DNA of 57,167 nucleotides. Origin: Vibrio fortis. GTDB lineage: Bacteria; Pseudomonadota; Gammaproteobacteria; Enterobacterales; Vibrionaceae. Below the pieces are notes generated by a model. It made no database searches, was not told the DNA's origin, and saw only the letters and a program-made list of their open reading frames with translations. Made by a program: the position numbers and the translations under genes. Positions 8,810-16,283 of the stretch are shown piece by piece. The stretch is taken from contig NZ_JFFR01000032.1 of assembly GCF_000695685.1 (NCBI RefSeq), positions 1-57,167 on the forward strand, in the 5' to 3' direction. How positions within the stretch are numbered: position 1 is the stretch's first letter; every line of letters starts with the position of its first letter.

Positions 8810-8926
8810 ATGAAAAAGTTAATTACCGCTCTGTTTATGTTGTCTGTTATTGGTCTTTCGGGCTGTGGTCAAACTGGTCCGCTCTACTTACCTGATGATG
8901 CGCAGCAAAATGAACAATCGCAATAA
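8810..8926 (+). CDS. lptM: LptM (YifL) small lipoprotein
   Basis: A 38-residue lipoprotein. A short signal (MKKLITALFM) ends in the lipobox LSGC with Cys19 as the lipidated residue, followed by the family signature GQTGPLYLP. In E. coli, LptM (formerly YifL) binds the LPS translocon LptD-LptE and helps its assembly at the outer membrane. The ATG at 8810 is right because it puts the lipobox at the usual distance; an upstream in-frame start would bury the signal. It lies 48 bases before lysA, as in enterics. Confidence 0.92.
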   Translation: MKKLITALFMLSVIGLSGCGQTGPLYLPDDAQQNEQSQ

Positions 8927-8974
8927 GTGAATCAACAATGTAGTAGCAATCGTAACGGATAAGGGATAAGAATT

Positions 8975-10228
8975 TTGGATTACTTCAACTATCAGGATGA
9001 TGGCCAGCTTTGGGCTGAGAACGTCGCACTTTCACAACTGGCAGAGCAATACGGCACGCCACTGTACGTATATTCTCGTGCCACTCTAGAACGTCACTGG
9101 AATGCGTTCGACTCTTCTGTGGGCGAGCACCCTCACTTGGTTTGCTATGCCGTAAAAGCAAACTCTAACCTAGGTGTACTAAATACACTGGCAAGATTGG
9201 GCTCTGGCTTCGATATCGTATCTGGTGGTGAACTGGAACGTGTTATTGCAGCAGGTGGTGATCCATCTAAGGTTGTGTTCTCTGGTGTGGGCAAAACAGC
9301 TGCAGAGATGAAGCGTGCGCTTGAGTTGAAGATTAAGTGTTTTAACGTTGAATCAGAGCCTGAGCTAGAGCGCCTGAATAAGGTTGCTGGCGAGCTTGGT
9401 GTGAAGGCGCCAATTTCTCTGCGTATTAACCCAGACGTTGATGCAAACACTCACCCTTATATCTCTACTGGTCTGCGCGACAACAAATTTGGTATCGCTT
9501 TTGACCGTGCACCAGCAGTTTACGCGTTTGCCCAGAAGCTAGAAAACCTAGAGATTCATGGTATTGATTGCCATATTGGTTCACAGCTAACAGACATTGA
9601 ACCTTTTATTGATGCGACCGACCGTTTATTGGCTCTGATCGACCAACTGCGTGCTGATGGCATTAATATTAAGCATCTTGATGTCGGTGGCGGTTTAGGT
9701 GTTGTCTACCGTGACGAATTACCACCTCAACCATCAGACTACGCGAAGGCGTTGCTGGCTCGACTGGATAATCATGCTGATCTAGAGCTGATTTTCGAAC
9801 CTGGACGAGCGATTGCGGCTAACGCTGGTGTATTATTAACAAAAGTCGAATTCCTAAAACCGACTGAACATAAGAACTTTGCCATCATCGATGCTGCGAT
9901 GAACGACTTGATGCGTCCTGCGCTATACCAAGCATGGCAAGACATTGTCCCTGTTGTTCCTCGTGAAGGTGAAGCAGTGACTTATGATTTAGTGGGTCCT
10001 ATCTGTGAAACTGGTGATTTCCTAGGTAAAGATCGTGCGCTTGTTCTTGAAGAGGGCGATCTCCTAGCGGTGCGTTCTGCAGGTGCTTATGGCTTCGTGA
10101 TGTCATCGAACTACAACACTCGCTCACGAGCAGCAGAAGTGATGGTTGATGGCGATAAAACTCACCTTGTTCGTCAGCGTGAAGAGCTAACGAGCTTGTG
10201 GGAACTTGAAAACATTCTTCCGGAGTAA
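8975..10228 (+). CDS. lysA: diaminopimelate decarboxylase
   Basis: A 417-residue PLP enzyme that converts meso-diaminopimelate to L-lysine. Lys61 in CYAVKAN forms the Schiff base, the glycine loop is DVGGGLGV, and PICETGDFLG supplies the cysteine contributed across the dimer. The start is TTG with AAGGGA eight bases upstream. It is followed 11 bases later by dapF, so the last two steps of lysine synthesis are made together. Confidence 0.98.
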   Translation: MDYFNYQDDGQLWAENVALSQLAEQYGTPLYVYSRATLERHWNAFDSSVGEHPHLVCYAVKANSNLGVLNTLARLGSGFDIVSGGELERVIAAGGDPSKVVFSGVGKTAAEMKRALELKIKCFNVESEPELERLNKVAGELGVKAPISLRINPDVDANTHPYISTGLRDNKFGIAFDRAPAVYAFAQKLENLEIHGIDCHIGSQLTDIEPFIDATDRLLALIDQLRADGINIKHLDVGGGLGVVYRDELPPQPSDYAKALLARLDNHADLELIFEPGRAIAANAGVLLTKVEFLKPTEHKNFAIIDAAMNDLMRPALYQAWQDIVPVVPREGEAVTYDLVGPICETGDFLGKDRALVLEEGDLLAVRSAGAYGFVMSSNYNTRSRAAEVMVDGDKTHLVRQREELTSLWELENILPE

Positions 10229-10239
10229 GTTTAAGCGTT

Positions 10240-11070
10240 ATGCACTTCCACTTTTCAAAAATGCATGGTTTGGGCAATGATTTCATGGTCGTGGACTGCA
10301 TTACTCAAAACATCTTCTTCTCTCCAGACTTGATCCGCCGTTTGGCGGATCGTCATACCGGTGTTGGTTTCGACCAATTGCTGGTGGTTGAGGCTCCTTA
10401 CGACCCAGAGACCGACTTCCACTATCGTATTTTTAATGCCGATGGCAGTGAAGTCGAACAGTGTGGTAACGGTGCTCGTTGTTTTGCTCGCTTCGTGCGA
10501 ATGAAAGGGCTGACCAACAAGTACAGCATTAACGTGAGTACTAAGAAAGGTAAGATGGTTCTCAAGATTGAAGAGAACGATCAAATCACGGTTAACATGG
10601 GCGTGCCTGAGTTCGAACCAAGCAAGATCCCTTTCAAAGCCAAGCAGCCAGAGAAAACTTACATCCTGCGTACCGATGAACACACACTATTCTGTGGCGC
10701 GGTCAGCATGGGCAATCCTCACGTGGTGACCGTCGTCGATGATGTTGATACCGCGGATGTTGATACCATTGGCCCACTGTTGGAGTCTCATGAGCGCTTC
10801 CCTGAGCGTGTAAATGCGGGCTTTATGCAGGTAGTGACGCGTGATGAAGTTCGCCTACGTGTTTACGAGCGTGGTGCGGGTGAGACACAAGCGTGTGGAA
10901 GCGGTGCTTGTGGTGCGGTTGCTGTCGGTATCACTCAGGGCTTGCTGTCTAACGACGTTAAAGTGAGCCTGCCAGGTGGCGACCTCCAGATCAGTTGGCA
11001 AGGGCCAGGTAAACCACTGTTTATGACTGGACCTGCAACACACGTCTTTGACGGTCAGCTCTCTTGCTGA
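10240..11070 (+). CDS. dapF: diaminopimelate epimerase
   Basis: A 276-residue PLP-independent epimerase converting LL- to meso-diaminopimelate, for lysine and peptidoglycan. The catalytic pair is Cys75 in EQCGNGARC and Cys219 in ACGSGACG. Length and N-terminus (FSKMHGLGNDF) match the family. It lies in lysA-dapF-DUF484-xerC-yigB, the conserved gammaproteobacterial order. Confidence 0.98.
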   Translation: MHFHFSKMHGLGNDFMVVDCITQNIFFSPDLIRRLADRHTGVGFDQLLVVEAPYDPETDFHYRIFNADGSEVEQCGNGARCFARFVRMKGLTNKYSINVSTKKGKMVLKIEENDQITVNMGVPEFEPSKIPFKAKQPEKTYILRTDEHTLFCGAVSMGNPHVVTVVDDVDTADVDTIGPLLESHERFPERVNAGFMQVVTRDEVRLRVYERGAGETQACGSGACGAVAVGITQGLLSNDVKVSLPGGDLQISWQGPGKPLFMTGPATHVFDGQLSC

Positions 11071-11099
11071 TCACCATGAATAATAAATAAGGATAGGTT

Positions 11100-11801
11100 T
11101 TGTCTTACGTAGAAGCCGATGCGCTAACGGCAGAAGTGGTTGCTGAATATTTGCGTGATAACCCAGACTTCTTCCAAGATAGGAAAGAGCTGGTGGATCG
11201 CTTGGCGATTAACAGTGTAGAGCAGGGGGCTGTCTCTTTGGTCGAAGTGCAGTTGAAGCGTCAGCGACAGCGCATTGAAGAGCTTGAAGAAGAGATCACC
11301 AGCTTAATGTCACTAGCAGCCAATAACGATAAAACCTTTTATGAATTTATGGCACTGCAAGATCAAGTACTGAAGTGTCGTGACTTCATGCAGGTGATTA
11401 AAGCGGTAGAGCAGAAGGCAACTGAGCTTGGCTTGAAAGCGTATGTGCGTATTCTTTCTCAGAGCGGTTTCTATCAGCTTAGTGATGAGGGTTACGCGAA
11501 ATTCTCGTTGAACCATCTTAATGGGAAAGATGCGTATCTTGGGCGTTTGAGAAAGACCGATCGCCAAGACCTATTTGGCGAACAATCGGCTCCTGAGCTA
11601 GGATCGTATGTAGTGCTGCCGTTGGCAAAACAGTCTCCGATTGGGTTGTTGGCCTTCTCTAGTGAAGATGGTGGTCACTTTCAGCCCTACATGGACACCC
11701 TTTTCTTGCGTCATTTAGCACTCGTTGTTGCTCATATGGCAGAGACCTTACCTTGGCAGATTGATAATGAGCCTAGAGCCCAACACACCTCTTCCCAATA
11801 G
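11100..11801 (+). CDS. DUF484 family protein (YigA type)
   Basis: A 233-residue protein of the DUF484 family, whose C-terminal half is predicted to be GAF-like. An N-terminal helical part (AEVVAEYLRDNPDFFQDR) and a coiled segment (about residues 40-75) precede the GAF-like domain. Function is unknown. It almost always sits between dapF and xerC, and here its 3' end overlaps xerC by 35 bases. The start is TTG, with AAGGA six bases upstream. Confidence 0.93.
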   Translation: MSYVEADALTAEVVAEYLRDNPDFFQDRKELVDRLAINSVEQGAVSLVEVQLKRQRQRIEELEEEITSLMSLAANNDKTFYEFMALQDQVLKCRDFMQVIKAVEQKATELGLKAYVRILSQSGFYQLSDEGYAKFSLNHLNGKDAYLGRLRKTDRQDLFGEQSAPELGSYVVLPLAKQSPIGLLAFSSEDGGHFQPYMDTLFLRHLALVVAHMAETLPWQIDNEPRAQHTSSQ

Positions 11802-12699
11802 CCTTCAAAAACCACTTTCTCGTTTCTATGAATACCTGAGAAGCGAGAAAGGTCTGAGCCTGCACACGCAACGCAATTATAAACAGCAGCTAGAAACTAT
11901 GGCAGCCCAATTGGTGACTCTAGGTCTTAAAGACTGGCAGCAAGTTGACGCTGCGTGGGTGCGCCAGTTAGCTAGTAAAGGCATGCGTGAAGGGATTAAG
12001 GCGAGCAGCTTGGCGACACGTCTCTCCTCATTGCGCAGTTTCTTTGATTTCTTGGTGCTGCGAGGCGAGATCTCGGCAAACCCTGCCAAGGGCGTATCAG
12101 CACCGCGTAAGCAGCGTCCGTTACCAAAGAACCTTGACGTCGATGAAGTCGGGCAGCTGCTTGAGGTCGATGAAAGCGATCCTTTGGCGATTCGAGATCG
12201 TGCGATGATGGAAGTGATGTACGGTGCCGGTCTGCGTCTTGCAGAATTGGTGGGCATCAACCTGAAGGACATTCAGGCGCGTCAGGGTGAGATTCGAGTT
12301 ATCGGTAAGGGTGATAAAGAGCGCAAGGCGCCTTTTTCTGGACAAGCCAAGGAGTGTGTTGAGAAATGGCTAAAGGTGCGTGGTGAATTTGCCGCTCCTG
12401 GAGAGCCTGCACTGTTTGTCTCTAAGCTGGGTACGCGTATTTCGCACCGCAGTGTTCAGAAGCGTATGGAAGAGTGGGGTAAGAAGCAGGCGGTGGCCAG
12501 TCATATTAGCCCACATAAGCTTCGTCACTCGTTTGCGACTCATGTACTGGAGTCCAGTCAGAACCTAAGGGCAGTTCAAGAACTCTTAGGGCATGAAAAC
12601 ATCTCAACGACCCAGATCTATACACACTTGGACTTTCAACACTTGGCACAAGCGTATGATCAGGCGCACCCAAGAGCCCGTAAAAGAAACAAAGAATAA
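11767..12699 (+). CDS. xerC: tyrosine recombinase XerC
   Basis: A 310-residue site-specific recombinase that acts with XerD at dif to resolve chromosome dimers. An N-terminal SAM-like core-binding domain (about 10-105) is followed by the catalytic domain with all active residues: Arg157 (GAGLRLAE), Lys181 (IGKGDKER), His250 and Arg253 (SPHKLRHS), His276 (LGHENIS) and Tyr285 (IYTH). I chose the ATG at 11767; longer in-frame extension lacks homology. It overlaps the DUF484 gene and lies 9 bases before yigB. Confidence 0.97.
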   Translation: MSLEPNTPLPNSLQKPLSRFYEYLRSEKGLSLHTQRNYKQQLETMAAQLVTLGLKDWQQVDAAWVRQLASKGMREGIKASSLATRLSSLRSFFDFLVLRGEISANPAKGVSAPRKQRPLPKNLDVDEVGQLLEVDESDPLAIRDRAMMEVMYGAGLRLAELVGINLKDIQARQGEIRVIGKGDKERKAPFSGQAKECVEKWLKVRGEFAAPGEPALFVSKLGTRISHRSVQKRMEEWGKKQAVASHISPHKLRHSFATHVLESSQNLRAVQELLGHENISTTQIYTHLDFQHLAQAYDQAHPRARKRNKE

Positions 12700-12708
12700 G
12701 AGGCATAG

Positions 12709-13425
12709 ATGCAACTCTACCGTGGATTGAACCCGATTAAGGCGATGACGTTTGACCTAGATGACACACTTTATGATAACTGGCCTGTGATCATGAAAGT
12801 GGAAAAGGAGATGGCGAAGTGGCTGTTCAGTGAGCATCCTGTATCGTCAACTTTGTCGCTGGATGAGTGGCACCAAGTGAAGGTTCAGGTCGCGCAGGCC
12901 AATCCTGAGTTAAAGCATGATGTGACTCTATGGCGTGAAACACAGATCAAACACGGGTTGATGCAGCTTGGTTACACAGAGGCGCAAGCGACGGCGGCGG
13001 CGAAATCAGGTATAGAGCATGCATTGTGGCTAAGAAACCAAGTCGATGTCCCTCAAGAGACACACCGCGTGATGCAAGCCTTGAGTGAAAAATTGCCTTT
13101 AGTCGCAATCACTAACGGCAATGTCGATCCACATAAAATTGGCTTAGGTGATTACTTTCAACTGATATTGAAAGCTGGACCCGATGGGAGAGCCAAGCCC
13201 TACCCAGACATGTTTACTCAAGCGCAAGAGCACCTAGGCATTAAAGCCGAACACATCTTGCATGTGGGTGATCACCTAATCAGTGATGTTTACGGAGCTA
13301 AGGTCAGTGGTTTTCAGGCGTGCTGGTTTAATGACAAAAACGTAAATATTCAGCAAGCATCGAAAGCTCGTGTGTTGCCTGATATCGAAATTTCACAATT
13401 ACGAGATCTTATGCGACTAATTTAA
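12709..13425 (+). CDS. yigB: YigB-type HAD phosphatase
   Basis: A 238-residue haloacid-dehalogenase phosphatase. The nucleophile motif is FDLDDTL (Asp16/Asp18), motif II is ITNGN, and motif IV is HVGDHLISDVYGAK. E. coli YigB dephosphorylates the riboflavin intermediate 5-amino-6-(phosphoribitylamino)uracil and FMN. Position directly after xerC supports orthology. Substrate here is inferred from the family. Confidence 0.93.
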   Translation: MQLYRGLNPIKAMTFDLDDTLYDNWPVIMKVEKEMAKWLFSEHPVSSTLSLDEWHQVKVQVAQANPELKHDVTLWRETQIKHGLMQLGYTEAQATAAAKSGIEHALWLRNQVDVPQETHRVMQALSEKLPLVAITNGNVDPHKIGLGDYFQLILKAGPDGRAKPYPDMFTQAQEHLGIKAEHILHVGDHLISDVYGAKVSGFQACWFNDKNVNIQQASKARVLPDIEISQLRDLMRLI

Positions 13426-13523
13426 TCGCTACTCCAAGCTTATGTCGCATTTATCATAGGGTCTTGTTACATTAAGTTCCGTTTAAGAAGCTATTTTGGC
13501 TTTTTTAATCGGCAGCTGCTTTC

Positions 13524-13568
13524 ATCGTATTAATATCCACTAAAGCCGTTGTCCTCTCTTAATACGAT
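13524..13568. repeat. 10-bp inverted repeat before the first FIST-EAL gene
   Basis: ATCGTATTAA (13524-13533) is repeated in perfect inversion as TTAATACGAT (13559-13568). The right arm ends 6 bases before the AAGG that serves the ATG at 13585. It could be an operator or a leader hairpin; no T-run follows, so it is not a terminator. Confidence 0.55.
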
Positions 13569-13584
13569 TACAACAAGGCTTGGC

Positions 13585-16080
13585 ATGCATACCTATACTT
13601 TTCTCGTAACCTCTGAGGAATCCTTAGAATCTTATCTACAACAAAAAGAGTGGCATGCCAATAAACAGTACCTTATCCAGTTACACTCGACACTTTCCAG
13701 CCAATCTGCGAGTCGCCTAGCCGACATCACACTTACTTATCTCAAAGACGCGACCCTAATTGGTCAGAGCGTTCAGCATATGATTCACAATAATCGTCAG
13801 GTGAGTAGTGGAAGTTTACTGATGATCAGTGAGTTTGAGGAGACGACGCTAAGTTCGACGGTTGTGCCATTTAGCGGCAAAACTGGGTTAGATGGATTAG
13901 CGCTGGTTAACGCACTGAACCTGACTGAACATAGCCAAACCGTGATCAGTATTTGTGACCAAGTCGAGGGCTGCGATTACCCAATCTATACCGGTTTTGA
14001 CACACTGCCTTATTCGGTACCGGTGGCTGGTGGTTTGTGTCATGAGAATGCTTATGGCCGCTGGGTGATGTATAACGGCCAGGTCTATCAACACGCTTGT
14101 GTTGCGGTGGCACTGCATAACCCTAACTTAAAGGTGTGGTCGGGTGCTTATTCTGAGTGGAATCCGATCGGCATGAAGCTTAGGGTCACTCGTGCTGAAG
14201 GGCATCGTTTGTACAGTCTCAACGATAAGCCTGCTATTGAGGTATTTAAGCACTACCTCGCCGACGGTAAAGATATTCCCTTTAGCCAGCTAATGAGCTT
14301 CCCCCTGTATCGTGAATCCGGCAGAAAAAAGGGTATCTCGACTCCGCTGCGAATCAATGATGATGGCAGTATCGAGTTTGATAGCGCTTGGCAAGTCGGT
14401 GAAGAGGCTCAGTTCTGCTACAACCATCCGTCACTCACTGCAGAGAAGGTACGCCACGGCGCGGAAGTGCTAGCGATGCACCAGCCGGAGTCGGTGATGA
14501 TCTACAACTGTGTATCACGCTTAGAGTTCATTGATAGTCGTACCGAGTTGAAGCCGTTTGAAGGGGTTGTTGATGCATGCGGTGCCTACTGCATGGGTGA
14601 GTTGTATCGAACAGACACTCAACAAGAGATCTTGCACCACAGCCTGACTTATGTCGCGATGCGTGAATCTCACGAGTTGATTGAGTATAGCCGAACGGAT
14701 GCTCATACCGATTCGATGGTGTCGCCTCTGCTTAATTTGGTGAGAAATGCCGTTGCTGACCTCGACCACATGAACAGCCAGATGGAGAAGAAGCTTCATC
14801 AACAAGCGCGTCGCCTTACTGAAAGTTATCGCGTAGATTCGCGCACCGGTTTGCCAAATCGCATTGTGTTAAAGGAGCAGCTCAATAGCATCAAGAGTTC
14901 TGAGCATCTGCTTACCTTAAAGCTAACTAACTTCCACCAAGTGAATGAAAAGTATGGTTACCAAGTGGGTGACCAGCTGCTAAGGGATCTCTCTAATCAT
15001 TTTATTGAACGACTTGAGAACAATGTGAAGCAAGACTCTCTTGAGCGAGTCGAGTTGTTTAGCATCGGTGTTGGTGAGTGGGCGATCATTTTTGATGCCA
15101 AGGTCGAAAGTGAGCGGATTAAATATCGATTTGCCCAGTTTGCCGATGACATTGAGCACATCAATTTTGAACCCTATGGTTTGGCGGACGTCGATTATCT
15201 CTCTGTGTCACTGTGTGGTGGCTTTGCTAGCCGCTGCGACTTTACTGAAGATAGTGGTGAAGAGATCCTACTAAAAGCCATTGAAGCACGGCGCTATGGA
15301 GTGCGTAACAATACTCATATTACTAACGCTAAAGACATTCAGGTTAGTGAAGAAGACCGCAAAGACCAGTTGGGTTGGCTCTCTTGTGTGAGTCGTGCCA
15401 TTTTAAGTCAGAATATCATCACTTACACACAGCCTATCGTTGCTGCTGGCAGTCATCAAGAGGTGAGCCAAGAGTGTTTAGTTCGCATTATGGACGACGG
15501 AACCATAGTACCTCCGGGTAAGTTTCTGCCTATCATTGCTGACACGCATCTCTACACGCGCTTAAGTCGCCACATGATTAAGAACACGATTGGTTATATG
15601 TCAGACAAGCAGGGTGCATTCTCGATCAATTTGTCACCACAAGACCTTTTGAGTGATAAAACCTTGATGATTCTAGAGACGGCGATTCAAGGTATGAACG
15701 ACCCAACAAGGCTGGGTTTAGAAGTGTTAGAGTCTGAGCAGATCAAAGACTACGGGCGAATGATTGAAGTGTGTGACCACTTCAGGGCTCTAGGTGCTCG
15801 AATTATCGTTGATGACTTTGGCTCTGGTTACTCTAACATTGATGAAATCATCAAATTAGAACCTCAGATCATTAAGCTAGATGGCAGTCTGATTCGTAAC
15901 ATTGATAAAGACCCAAAACAGCGCAGTATCGCCGCTCAATTGGTTAAGTTGTGTCAGGTCTTTAATGCTAAGACGGTAGCTGAGTTTGTTCACAATCAAC
16001 AGGTGTGTGAACTCGCGGAAGATATGGGGATCGACTACCTACAAGGCTACTACTTTGGCGAACCTAAACGTTTGTTCTAA
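13585..16080 (+). CDS. FIST / degenerate GGDEF / EAL protein, copy 1
   Basis: An 831-residue soluble protein. Residues 1 to about 380 are FIST_N and FIST_C sensory domains, which in some relatives bind small ligands or haem-NO. A GGDEF-like domain follows: it keeps the opening RTGLPNR, but its active loop reads GVGEW (about residue 494) instead of GGDEF, so cyclase activity is unlikely. The EAL domain has ECLVR at about 629 in place of EALLR, an NLSPQ segment, VDDFGSGYS near 742, IKLDGSLI and YLQGYYFGEP, so c-di-GMP phosphodiesterase activity is plausible. The ATG at 13585 aligns with copy 2 and has AAGG upstream. It is a paralogue of the next gene. Confidence 0.9.
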   Translation: MHTYTFLVTSEESLESYLQQKEWHANKQYLIQLHSTLSSQSASRLADITLTYLKDATLIGQSVQHMIHNNRQVSSGSLLMISEFEETTLSSTVVPFSGKTGLDGLALVNALNLTEHSQTVISICDQVEGCDYPIYTGFDTLPYSVPVAGGLCHENAYGRWVMYNGQVYQHACVAVALHNPNLKVWSGAYSEWNPIGMKLRVTRAEGHRLYSLNDKPAIEVFKHYLADGKDIPFSQLMSFPLYRESGRKKGISTPLRINDDGSIEFDSAWQVGEEAQFCYNHPSLTAEKVRHGAEVLAMHQPESVMIYNCVSRLEFIDSRTELKPFEGVVDACGAYCMGELYRTDTQQEILHHSLTYVAMRESHELIEYSRTDAHTDSMVSPLLNLVRNAVADLDHMNSQMEKKLHQQARRLTESYRVDSRTGLPNRIVLKEQLNSIKSSEHLLTLKLTNFHQVNEKYGYQVGDQLLRDLSNHFIERLENNVKQDSLERVELFSIGVGEWAIIFDAKVESERIKYRFAQFADDIEHINFEPYGLADVDYLSVSLCGGFASRCDFTEDSGEEILLKAIEARRYGVRNNTHITNAKDIQVSEEDRKDQLGWLSCVSRAILSQNIITYTQPIVAAGSHQEVSQECLVRIMDDGTIVPPGKFLPIIADTHLYTRLSRHMIKNTIGYMSDKQGAFSINLSPQDLLSDKTLMILETAIQGMNDPTRLGLEVLESEQIKDYGRMIEVCDHFRALGARIIVDDFGSGYSNIDEIIKLEPQIIKLDGSLIRNIDKDPKQRSIAAQLVKLCQVFNAKTVAEFVHNQQVCELAEDMGIDYLQGYYFGEPKRLF

Positions 16081-16171
16081 CAAAAACGTTTCGATTAAAG
16101 GCCCTTAATACACAGTGTGATGTGCACACAGATCTCGAGAAATTCGCTGCATATTCTATGATTTATTAAGG

Positions 16172-16211
16172 AATCATCCTTTACTGAGCTCACAGATCTT
16201 ACAGGATGATT
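16172..16211. repeat. 9-bp inverted repeat between the FIST-EAL genes
   Basis: AATCATCCT (16172-16180) and AGGATGATT (16203-16211) are perfect inverted arms 22 bases apart. They lie in the 203-base gap before copy 2. No T-run follows, so an operator or leader structure is more likely than a terminator. Confidence 0.45.
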
Positions 16212-16283
16212 GTAAGTAATACGTGCAAGGCTTATCGATAATCAGCACAATAACAAATCATTAATGCAGCGATTAATGTGGTT

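Noticed and set aside
16112..16130. TGTGATGTGCACACA as a CRP site before FIST-EAL copy 2
   Set aside because: The second half does not fit TCACA at the required six-base spacing; it is a short GTGTG/CACAC palindrome only.
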